From AC-52 sp044870295 (GTDB lineage: Bacteria > Actinomycetota > UBA4738), in assembly GCA_044870295.1 (NCBI GenBank), contig JBIOYQ010000118.1:1-11150 (forward strand): a stretch of DNA of 11,150 nt, in the 5' to 3' direction. The notes under the pieces were generated by a model. It was not told the DNA's origin. It was given only the letters and a program-made list of their open reading frames with translations, and searched no databases. The position numbers were made by a program, and so were the translations under genes. Of this stretch, positions 1 to 4,958 are shown piece by piece (the stretch's first letter is position 1; every line of letters starts with the position of its first letter).

Positions 1-246
1 GACATGAACGCCCGCGAGGCCATGCACCTCATCGAGTTGCGCACCACGCCCCAGGGCCACCCGGTGTACCGGCGGATCGGACAGGAGCTGCACCGCCTGA
101 TCGCGGAGCAGGCGGGCCACCGTGCCATCGCCGAGGCCATGCGCTTCGCCGACCACAGCTCGGTCGAGCTGGAGCGGCTGGAGGCCGAACGTCGAACCGA
201 GCGGAAGCGGGCGTCCTCTGGCTCAGCCGGTCGCCCGGCTGGCTGA
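1..246 (+). CDS. ThyX-like (FAD-dependent thymidylate synthase family) protein, C-terminal fragment
   Basis: The frame is open at the left edge, so only the last 81 residues are present. They begin DMNAREAMHLIELRTTPQGH and continue with HRLIAEQAGHRAIAEAM. This arrangement of a MNxRE...ELR helix followed by a long amphipathic helix resembles the C-terminal part of FAD-dependent thymidylate synthase (ThyX)-family proteins, which methylate dUMP to dTMP using folate and FADH2. The diagnostic ThyX motif (RHRxxSxNxxSxR) would lie upstream and cannot be seen, so this could be a ThyX paralogue without synthase activity. An internal ATG at base 4 is in frame but is unlikely to be the true start, because family members extend well upstream. 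The last residues are basic and low in complexity, and their codons overlap the end of the convergent MarR gene by 24 bases. Family assignment is from recall of family sequences, not from a search. Confidence 0.65.
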   Translation, partial: DMNAREAMHLIELRTTPQGHPVYRRIGQELHRLIAEQAGHRAIAEAMRFADHSSVELERLEAERRTERKRASSGSAGRPAG

Positions 247-720
247 CGCCGGCGCCATCCCGCACCGCGACTCGTCCCACCGGCCGTTCCCGACCAGCAG
301 CTTGCGCAGCACCCGCCGCAGGGCTCGCACGTCGGCGTCGGACAGGTGATGGGAGAAGTACCGCTCGATCCCCTCGAGGAACGCCGGGGTTGCTTCGCGG
401 AGAACCCGTTGCCCCTTCGAGGTGATCGCGGCGTAGACGACCCGCCGGTCGGTCTCGCACGCCTGCCGTTCCACCAGCCCTTCCTGTTGCATGCGGTCGA
501 TCAGCCTGGTCACCCCGCTCTTGCTCAGCAGCACGAGGTTGGTCAGGTCCAGCATCCGGAGGCGTCCACCCTCGGCCTCGGCCAGCCTGACCAGCACCTC
601 GTGCTCGGCCAGGGAGAGTCCCCTGGCGCGCTCCAGGGTGTCCTCGAGGCCGGCGGCCACGGCTTCATAGGACTGGATGAGGTTCAGCCAGGCGGTGAGC
701 TCTTCGGATCGGCGGTCCAT
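223..720 (-). CDS. MarR-family winged helix-turn-helix transcriptional regulator
   Basis: This encodes a 165-residue protein of typical MarR length. N-terminal and C-terminal helices (about 5-35 and 108-145) would form the dimer interface around a winged HTH at about 38-105. The putative recognition helix is SKSGVTRLIDRM (66-77), and the wing carries the family signature ETDRRVVYAAIT (89-100). MarR proteins are dimeric, usually repressors, and are released from DNA by small phenolic or lipophilic ligands or by oxidation. The ATG at 720 is preferred over an upstream in-frame TTG at 759, because that TTG lies inside the putative operator and promoter. An adjacent in-frame GTG at 723 is possible. 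There is no strong ribosome-binding site. The gene is divergent from yceI and shares its promoter region, so autoregulation and control of yceI are inferred. Its 3' end overlaps the ThyX-like gene by 24 bases. The final residues (about 145-165) look like non-conserved tail. The inducing ligand is unknown. Confidence 0.92.
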   Translation of the reverse strand: MDRRSEELTAWLNLIQSYEAVAAGLEDTLERARGLSLAEHEVLVRLAEAEGGRLRMLDLTNLVLLSKSGVTRLIDRMQQEGLVERQACETDRRVVYAAITSKGQRVLREATPAFLEGIERYFSHHLSDADVRALRRVLRKLLVGNGRWDESRCGMAPASASRATG

Positions 721-747
721 CACCGTTCGAGCGTAGCAGGCTGGAAG

Positions 748-777
748 TTGACAGTGCAACTATCTTGCCTCTATAGT
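748..777 (+). promoter_or_regulatory. Predicted sigma-70-type promoter for yceI
   Basis: A perfect TTGACA -35 box (748-753) is followed by an 18-base spacer and a TATAGT -10 box (772-777). Transcription should begin near 784, giving a leader of about 40 bases before the YceI start at 824. This is the clearest promoter in the window and stands out in AT-rich composition from its GC-rich surroundings. Both boxes lie within or beside the MarR-like dyads, which suggests direct occlusion when the regulator is bound. Confidence 0.72.
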
Positions 778-788
778 TGCGTCCGCAA
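759..788 (-). promoter_or_regulatory. Possible overlapping divergent promoter for marR
   Basis: Read on the minus strand, TTGCGG (788-783) is followed after 18 bases by GATAGT (764-759). This nearly mirrors the yceI promoter because the intervening DNA is palindromic. Transcription would begin near 752, about 32 bases before the ATG at 720. The boxes are weaker than those on the plus strand, so this is a tentative call. Confidence 0.4.
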
Positions 789-810
789 TGATTGATGCGA
801 AGACCGCAGA

Positions 811-815
811 GGAGG
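811..815 (+). promoter_or_regulatory. Ribosome-binding site deciding the yceI start
   Basis: GGAGG, within AGAGGAGGA, lies eight bases before the ATG at 824. It selects that ATG over the in-frame ATG at 788, which has no such site and falls inside the second putative operator. Confidence 0.8.
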
Positions 816-823
816 AATCCGAC

Positions 824-1408
824 ATGGCAGAGGCGTCAGCCACGACCGCGTTCACGGTGCCAACCGAGCTGCAGGGCGAGTGGACCATCGACCGGGCCCA
901 CACGAGCCTCTCGTTCGTCGCCAGATACCTGATGGTGACGAAGGTGCGGGGACGGTTCGCCGACTTCGAGGGGAGCATCCACATCGGCCCGACGCTGGAC
1001 GACTCGCGGGCGGAGATCACGATCAACGCCGGCTCGATCCAGTCGGACGACGACACCCGGGACGGTCATCTCCGGTCCCCCGACTTCCTGGAAGTCGAGC
1101 GGTTCCCGACGCTCGCCTTCCGGAGCACGAAGGTGGACCTGGTGGGTGACACGTCGTTGCGCGTCGTGGGAGACCTGACCATCCGCGACGTCACGCGGCC
1201 GGTGACACTGGACGTGGAGTTCGAGGGAACCACCAAGGGCATCCGTGGAGACGAACGCGTCGCCTTCTCCGGCGGCACCGAGATCGACCGCGAGGACTGG
1301 GGCGTCAGGTGGAACATGGCCCTGGAGGCCGGCGGCGTCCTGGTCGGCAAGCGGATCAAGATCGAGCTCGAGGTGCAGGCGATCCGTCAGGCGCCGGAGG
1401 CCACCTAA
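824..1408 (+). CDS. YceI-family lipocalin-like protein
   Basis: This encodes a 194-residue protein spanning the whole YceI domain, a lipocalin-like beta barrel that binds isoprenoid-like or other lipophilic molecules in characterised members. Visible family signatures are WTIDRAHTSLSF (20-31), RGRFADFEG (42-50), GHLRSPDFLEVERFPTLAF (81-99), LTIRDVTRPVTLDVEF (118-133) and the C-terminal REDWG (156-160). There is no N-terminal hydrophobic segment, so unlike the periplasmic E. coli YceI it is probably cytoplasmic, as in many actinobacteria. The start is fixed by a strong GGAGG site. The divergent MarR gene and the operators over its promoter imply induction by a ligand of the regulator. Physiological function is not predictable beyond lipophile binding. 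Confidence 0.92.
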   Translation: MAEASATTAFTVPTELQGEWTIDRAHTSLSFVARYLMVTKVRGRFADFEGSIHIGPTLDDSRAEITINAGSIQSDDDTRDGHLRSPDFLEVERFPTLAFRSTKVDLVGDTSLRVVGDLTIRDVTRPVTLDVEFEGTTKGIRGDERVAFSGGTEIDREDWGVRWNMALEAGGVLVGKRIKIELEVQAIRQAPEAT

Positions 1409-1443
1409 CGACATCAGCCCAGGTGGACGTGGTCGACCGCCGG

Positions 1444-1449
1444 TAGGAT
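1444..1449 (+). promoter_or_regulatory. Possible -10 box of a leaderless promoter
   Basis: TAGGAT ends six bases before the GTG at 1456, so transcription could begin at the start codon itself. No convincing -35 box at the normal distance is visible. This is tentative and rests on spacing. Confidence 0.35.
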
Positions 1450-1455
1450 TGGCCC

Positions 1456-1596
1456 GTGCTCAGGTCGCTGACCGTGCTGGCGTGGGACCGCGAGACCCTG
1501 ATGATCGCCGCCCTCGCGGCGCTGGTCGTGGCAGGGGTGATCGTGTCGGCGGCGGCGTGGATCCTGCTGTTCAGGGAGCGCCGCCGCTCGCGGTGA
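1456..1596 (+). CDS. Putative 46-residue single-pass membrane protein
   Basis: A GTG-initiated frame encodes MLRSLTVLAWDRETLMIAAL followed by a hydrophobic stretch and a basic tail ending RERRRSR. Residues about 15-39 form one likely transmembrane helix. The arginine-rich C-terminus suggests a cytoplasmic tail with the N-terminus outside. A TAGGAT -10-like box (1444-1449) lies six bases before the GTG, the usual geometry for leaderless actinobacterial transcripts, and no ribosome-binding site is present. The frame fills the gap between yceI and the convergent acyl-CoA ligase, ending seven bases from that gene's stop. I do not recognise a family. A chance frame is possible in DNA this GC-rich, but the hydrophobic-then-basic layout and promoter position favour a real gene. 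Confidence 0.5.
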   Translation: MLRSLTVLAWDRETLMIAALAALVVAGVIVSAAAWILLFRERRRSR

Positions 1597-1603
1597 GCAC
1601 GGC

Positions 1604-3349
1604 CTAGTCGGCCTTGGCCGCCCGCTCCTTCTCCTCGGCGGCCAGCACGCGACGAAGCACCTTGCCCACCAGGGTCTCGGGCAGCGACTCGCGGAACTCG
1701 ACGAGCTTCGGCACCTTGTACGCGCTGAGCCCGAAGTCCTCGCTCTTGCTGAAGTCGCGGATCTCCTCGGCCGTCGCCGTCTCGCCTTCCTTCAGGACGA
1801 CGTAGGCCTTCACCGCCTCCCCGGTGGTCGGGTCGGCGACGCCGGCCACGCAGACCTTCTGCACCTTCGGATGGCGGTACAGGACCTGCTCGATCTCCGT
1901 CGGATACACGTTGAAGCCCGAGACCAGGATCATGTCCTTCATCCGATCCACGATCGAGAAGAAGCCATCCTGATCCATGGTGGCCACGTCGCCGGTGAGC
2001 AACCAGCGCGTGCCGTCGTCCGCCTCGCGGATCATGGCCGCGGTTTCATCGGGACGGTTGAAGTACCCCATCATCACCTGCGGACCGGCCACGGCCAGCT
2101 CGCCCGGCTGGCCGGCGGGAACGTCCTTCGTCCAGTCCTCGAGGTCCACGATCCGGCAGTCGGTGTCCGGAATGGGCAGCCCGATGGACCCCGCCCGGGC
2201 CCGGCCGTCCAACGGGTTGGCGTGGGTGATCGGCGAGGTCTCCGTCAACCCGTACCCCTCCACCACCGTGGCGCCCGTGATCGACTTGAACTTCTCCGCG
2301 ACGGCCATCGGCAGCGGGGCGGCACCCGAGAGGCAGGCCTTGATCGACGTGAGGTCGTACTTGGACGTCTCCGGGGCCTGGTTGATGGCGATGTAGAGAC
2401 GGGGTACGCCCGGGAACATGGTGGGGCGCTCCTTCTGGATCACCTTGAGGGTGGGTTCCAGCTCGAAGCGGGGCATCAGCACGAGCTTCGCCGCGAGGCT
2501 GATTCCGAGGTTCATGGCGACGGTCATCCCATAGGAGTGGAAGAACGGGATGATGCACATGATGGATTCCTGGCCGTCCACCAGATCCGGAAACCATGCC
2601 GTGCCCTGCAGCACATTCGAGACGAGGTTGTGGTGGCTCAGCATGGCCCCCTTGGAGAACCCGGTGGTCCCGCCGGTGTAGATCAGGCCGGCCACGTCCT
2701 TCGTCGCGTCCACGTCGGCCACCGGCGCGGGCGGGTAGCTGCCGGCCATGAGCTCCTTCCACCACCGGACCTTCGCGCCGGCCGGCACGGGGGGCCAGGG
2801 CTCCCCGTGATGCCGTGCCTCCCGCTTCATCTTGAAGGGAGCGAGCAGGTTCACCGGGAATGGCATGAAGTCCGTGACTCGGCCGACCACCACCTCGCGG
2901 AGGCCGACCTCGTCCTGGACCTCCGCCAACTTCGGGTAGAGCAGATCGAGGGTGACGAGGACCTCGATGCCCGCGTCTTCGAGCTGATGCGAGAGTTCCC
3001 GCTCCGTGTAGAGCGGGTTGGTGCCGACGACGACCGCCCCGATCCGCGTGGCCGCGAAGTAGGCGATGACGTACTGAGGGCAGTTCGGCAGCAGCAGACC
3101 GACCCGATCACCGCGCTGAACCCCCAGCGCCACCAGGACCCGGCTGAACTGTTCGACCTGCTTGAGCAGCTCGCGATACGTCATGGTCTTTCCCATGGGC
3201 GAGCCCGGCACCCAGAACGAGATGGCCGGCCGGCCCGGATGGCGCCGGGCGGCGTCGTCCAGCAGCGAGAAGAGCGATCGCTCCGGATACGGGGCCCGCG
3301 ACCTCGGTACACCCGCGGGATAACGGTCGAACCAGGGGCGATGGTTCAT
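1604..3349 (-). CDS. Long-chain fatty-acid--CoA ligase (AMP-forming, FadD-like)
   Basis: This encodes a complete 581-residue ANL-superfamily adenylate-forming enzyme. It activates a fatty or other carboxylic acid with ATP and CoA to acyl-CoA, the entry step to beta-oxidation or lipid synthesis. The phosphate-binding loop is YTGGTTGFSKG (224-234). The adenine-binding motif is GYGLTET (365-371). The hinge and ribose-binding region has TGD (452-454, D454) and DRMKDMILVSG (468-478). The catalytic lysine is K563 in VGKVLRR near the C-terminus. The substrate pocket is not readable by eye, so chain length is uncertain. No signal or membrane segment is seen. The ATG at 3349 lies 18 bases after the sortase stop on the same strand, so the two may be co-transcribed. 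A CATAAT sequence (minus strand, 3364-3359) nine bases before the ATG could also give the gene its own near-leaderless start. No strong ribosome-binding site is seen. Confidence 0.95.
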   Translation of the reverse strand: MNHRPWFDRYPAGVPRSRAPYPERSLFSLLDDAARRHPGRPAISFWVPGSPMGKTMTYRELLKQVEQFSRVLVALGVQRGDRVGLLLPNCPQYVIAYFAATRIGAVVVGTNPLYTERELSHQLEDAGIEVLVTLDLLYPKLAEVQDEVGLREVVVGRVTDFMPFPVNLLAPFKMKREARHHGEPWPPVPAGAKVRWWKELMAGSYPPAPVADVDATKDVAGLIYTGGTTGFSKGAMLSHHNLVSNVLQGTAWFPDLVDGQESIMCIIPFFHSYGMTVAMNLGISLAAKLVLMPRFELEPTLKVIQKERPTMFPGVPRLYIAINQAPETSKYDLTSIKACLSGAAPLPMAVAEKFKSITGATVVEGYGLTETSPITHANPLDGRARAGSIGLPIPDTDCRIVDLEDWTKDVPAGQPGELAVAGPQVMMGYFNRPDETAAMIREADDGTRWLLTGDVATMDQDGFFSIVDRMKDMILVSGFNVYPTEIEQVLYRHPKVQKVCVAGVADPTTGEAVKAYVVLKEGETATAEEIRDFSKSEDFGLSAYKVPKLVEFRESLPETLVGKVLRRVLAAEEKERAAKAD

Positions 3350-3367
3350 GGCCCGGCCATTATGCGG

Positions 3368-4051
3368 CTACGGGCTGAGCGGGGAGAAGCCGGGGTAGCG
3401 CTGGTCCATGAACCCGCCCGGCACCGGGCCGTAGATCTGCACGGCCCGGACCACCAGGCGCTGCTTCTGCGAGAACCTCGGGTTGCAGGTGGTCAAGGTG
3501 AGCGACGGGCGCCGGGTGGGACCGCTCACCCATGTCGACGTGGGATCGACGACCTTGACCCATTGCACGCGGTACAGGAACGTGCCGCGTCGGGTCTGCA
3601 GCATGATCTGGTCACCGAGCCCGAGCCCGTTGATCGACCAGAACGGCGCCAAGTGCGTGGTCCGGTGGCCCGCGATGACCACGTTGCCGCCGTCCCCCGG
3701 CAGCGCCGATGCCGGATAGTGGCCGGGGCCCTTTGCCAGCGCGTCGGCATCGATCCCCTGGACGAACGCCATGTCGAGCCCGATCCGCTTGATCTTGATG
3801 AACCCGACCGCTCCGCCCGGCACCACCCGCGTCGGGAAGCCGCGGAGATGGATCTCCGAGACCATCGCCGACTGCGCCCTTGCCGTGGAGATGCCGGTTC
3901 CCCACAGCTGATAGCCCACATACGAAAGCAGCGTCAGTCCCAGCAGGACCAGATAGCAGGCACCCCATCGGAGGACCCGTCGGGCTCGCCGACGGCGGAC
4001 GCGAGAGGGGACCAGCGCCTGCGCATCCACGGTGTCGGGGAGGCTGTTCAT
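3368..4051 (-). CDS. Class E-like sortase (LPXTG-type transpeptidase)
   Basis: This encodes a 227-residue membrane-anchored sortase. An arginine-rich N-terminus (17-28) is followed by one transmembrane helix (about 29-49), then an extracytoplasmic catalytic barrel. The triad is visible: H129 in VIAGHRTTH, C189 in TLTTCNP and R198 in SQKQRLVV. Sortases cleave a C-terminal sorting signal and join surface proteins to peptidoglycan or build pili. The HYPASALPGDGGNVVIAGH block and the single N-terminal anchor resemble actinobacterial class E enzymes. No sortase substrate with an LPXTG or LAXTG tail is encoded in this window, so the target is elsewhere. The ATG at 4051 is divergent from crgA, with a TAGTAT -10-like box only 12 bases upstream, implying a very short leader. 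The acyl-CoA ligase follows 18 bases downstream but has no obvious functional link. Confidence 0.93.
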   Translation of the reverse strand: MNSLPDTVDAQALVPSRVRRRRARRVLRWGACYLVLLGLTLLSYVGYQLWGTGISTARAQSAMVSEIHLRGFPTRVVPGGAVGFIKIKRIGLDMAFVQGIDADALAKGPGHYPASALPGDGGNVVIAGHRTTHLAPFWSINGLGLGDQIMLQTRRGTFLYRVQWVKVVDPTSTWVSGPTRRPSLTLTTCNPRFSQKQRLVVRAVQIYGPVPGGFMDQRYPGFSPLSP

Positions 4052-4061
4052 GGTTCGCGGC

Positions 4062-4070
4062 TGATACTAT
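4062..4070. promoter_or_regulatory. Overlapping divergent -10 elements for crgA and sortase
   Basis: On the plus strand, TG-A-TACTAT (4062-4070) matches an extended -10 element, placing the crgA start near 4077. On the minus strand the same DNA reads TAGTAT (4069-4064), placing the sortase start near 4057. Only 47 bases separate the two start codons, so the promoters must share DNA. Convincing -35 boxes are not seen for either. Confidence 0.45.
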
Positions 4071-4098
4071 CCACCGACCGAACGGAGTTCTCATCTCG

Positions 4099-4338
4099 AT
4101 GCCACGATCCAAGGCGAAACGACGCCGCTACCAACCGCCTCCCAGGAAGAAGCCCAAGCCAAGCCCGCGATGGTTCGGGGCGCTGATCCTCATCCTGATG
4201 TTCGCCGGCGTGATCATCATCGTGACGAACTACCTGGGGCTGATCCCGGGGACCCACAGCACGGCTTCGAACCTGTACCTCTTCGTCGGCCTGGGGCTGA
4301 TCGCGCTGGGGTTCCTGGCCGCCACCCAGTGGCGCTGA
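4099..4338 (+). CDS. crgA: Cell division protein CrgA
   Basis: This encodes 79 residues with the CrgA (formerly UPF0233) layout. A strongly basic, proline-rich cytoplasmic head, MPRSKAKRRRYQPPPRKKP, leads into a first transmembrane helix at about 25-44 that contains the W25-F26 start. A short external loop (NYLGLIPGTHSTASN) and a second helix (58-76) follow, ending TQWR. CrgA is an actinobacterial divisome membrane protein: in mycobacteria it contacts FtsZ, FtsI and FtsQ, and in Streptomyces it inhibits inappropriate septation. Length matches mycobacterial homologues (about 90). The ATG at 4099 has a weak GGAG at 4084-4087. The divergent sortase fits the Streptomyces pattern in which class E sortase genes lie a few genes from crgA. 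Confidence 0.93.
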   Translation: MPRSKAKRRRYQPPPRKKPKPSPRWFGALILILMFAGVIIIVTNYLGLIPGTHSTASNLYLFVGLGLIALGFLAATQWR

Positions 4339-4354
4339 CCCGTTTTGCACCTGG

Positions 4355-4363
4355 TTATCCACA
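4355..4363 (+). promoter_or_regulatory. Perfect DnaA box
   Basis: TTATCCACA matches the DnaA box consensus exactly. It lies in the 63-base gap between crgA and the fmdB-like gene. A degenerate inverted copy, TGGGGAAAC (4366-4374, six of nine positions matching), follows after two bases. A CACCTGG direct repeat occurs at 4348-4354 and 4362-4368. The site is isolated, with no box cluster, AT-rich unwinding region or dnaA/dnaN nearby, so this is not an origin by itself. It could bind DnaA as a regulatory or titration site, or be chance. Confidence 0.5.
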
Positions 4364-4401
4364 CCTGGGGAAACAGCTAGACACAACGGGCTAGGCAGGC
4401 C

Positions 4402-4647
4402 ATGCCCCTGTACGAGTACCGATGCCGCCAGTGCGGCCACAGCCTCGAGGAGATCCAGCCCATGGGCGCGGAGCCTCCCAGCCCGTGCCCCAAGTGCGGC
4501 GGCGAGCTGCGGCGGGTGTACGGCCGGGTGGCGGTGCGCTTCTCCGGCTGGGGATTCGCCCACAACGATACCCTGGTCCCGAGCGACCGGCGGCCCAAGG
4601 ACTTCAAGCGACTGGCCGAGAAGGCAGAGGAGATCGCGGAGAGCTGA
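4402..4647 (+). CDS. FmdB-family zinc ribbon protein
   Basis: This encodes 81 residues with the FmdB/CxxC_CXXC_SSSS-type domain. It starts MPLYEYRCRQCGH, has cysteine pairs at C8/C11 and C29/C32 (CPKCGG), then RVYGRVAVRFSGWGF, followed by a charged helical tail (KDFKRLAEKAEEIAES). The four cysteines should bind one zinc ion. The family was named after a putative regulatory protein of the Methylophilus amidase operon, but its role is not established, and members occur widely as stand-alone small proteins. An AGGCAGG element about three bases before the ATG is a poor ribosome-binding site. The gene converges on another zinc-ribbon gene, and its stop codon lies inside the left arm of the shared hairpin. 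Confidence 0.88.
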   Translation: MPLYEYRCRQCGHSLEEIQPMGAEPPSPCPKCGGELRRVYGRVAVRFSGWGFAHNDTLVPSDRRPKDFKRLAEKAEEIAES

Positions 4648-4669
4648 CCCGGCAGCCGCCCCGGGTCAG
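4644..4669. terminator. Bidirectional hairpin between convergent zinc-ribbon genes
   Basis: CTGACCCGG (4644-4652) and CCGGGTCAG (4661-4669) are perfect nine-base inverted arms around an eight-base loop. Each arm contains the stop codon of one of the two convergent genes. No T-tract follows on either strand, so intrinsic termination may be weak; it could instead protect 3' ends. Confidence 0.55.
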
Positions 4670-4941
4670 GCCCCTGATTGCGCCCGGGGGCGGCGCACCA
4701 CCTGCATCGGCTCGCCGCAGTGCCGGGGAACCTGGACCTCGCCCAGCCGAGTGACCTGCAACTCGGTCCCGCACTCGGGGCACACGAAGAAGACGTCGAG
4801 CTCGACCACGTCCTCGGGCTCGATCCGCTCCTTGGGCCGGCTCGCGGACACGGCCCGAAGGAACGACAGGCCGATGAACGCGATCCCGATCACGATGGCG
4901 AGGGCGACCAACAGACGAAGCGCGAAGGCCAGCGCGAGCAC
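4666..4941 (-). CDS. Membrane-anchored zinc-ribbon protein of unknown function
   Basis: The GTG at 4941 gives 91 residues. A transmembrane helix spans about 5-28 (ALRLLVALAIVIGIAFIGLS). An acidic linker, KERIEPEDVVELDV, follows, then a small cysteine-rich domain with FVCPECGTEL (C54, C57) and VPRHCGEPM (H74, C75). The C-x2-C...H-C spacing looks like a four-ligand zinc site. The tail is basic and probably cytoplasmic. I do not recognise a named family or function. The start is uncertain: the GTG lies 17 bases after the thiolase stop, but the nearest GGAAGG is only one base from it and a GAGG is 15 bases away. A TTG or CTG nearby is possible. The short gap implies translation from the thiolase transcript. 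The frame stays open upstream through the thiolase gene, but that part is antiphase shadow. Confidence 0.68.
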   Translation of the reverse strand: MLALAFALRLLVALAIVIGIAFIGLSFLRAVSASRPKERIEPEDVVELDVFFVCPECGTELQVTRLGEVQVPRHCGEPMQVVRRPRAQSGA

Positions 4942-4958
4942 GCCTTCCAGGGTACGCC

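Larger units (their letters stand above)
746..790. promoter_or_regulatory. Two tandem MarR-like operators between marR and yceI
   Basis: Two 16-base dyads share the form AGTTGM-N4-GCAAYK. Site 1 is AGTTGACAGTGCAACT (746-761), and site 2 is AGTTGCGTCCGCAATG (775-790). Site 1 has one mismatch across its six-base arms and site 2 has two. The inner halves also pair with each other: GCAACTAT (756-763) and ATAGTTGC (773-780) form a perfect eight-base inverted repeat around nine bases. Dyad centres are 29 bases apart. Site 1 covers the yceI -35 box, and site 2 covers the end of the -10 box and the predicted start point. Sites of about 16-20 bases with this kind of symmetry are typical of MarR dimers. 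Binding by the adjacent regulator is inferred. Confidence 0.68.

Noticed and set aside
788..823. The ATG at 788 as the YceI start.
   Set aside because: It lies in the second putative operator just after the predicted transcription start, has no ribosome-binding site, and adds 12 residues without family similarity.
1591..1625. GGCC-rich hairpin between the 46-residue gene and the acyl-CoA ligase, as a terminator.
   Set aside because: The stem is only four bases and there is no T-tract on either strand.
1871..4186. A 771-codon open frame on the plus strand opposite the acyl-CoA ligase and sortase.
   Set aside because: It crosses two real genes and the crgA start, and has shadow-type composition and no recognisable domain.
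4339..4401. A replication origin at the DnaA box.
   Set aside because: There is one good box and one poor partner in 63 bases, no AT-rich unwinding region, and no dnaA or dnaN in the window.
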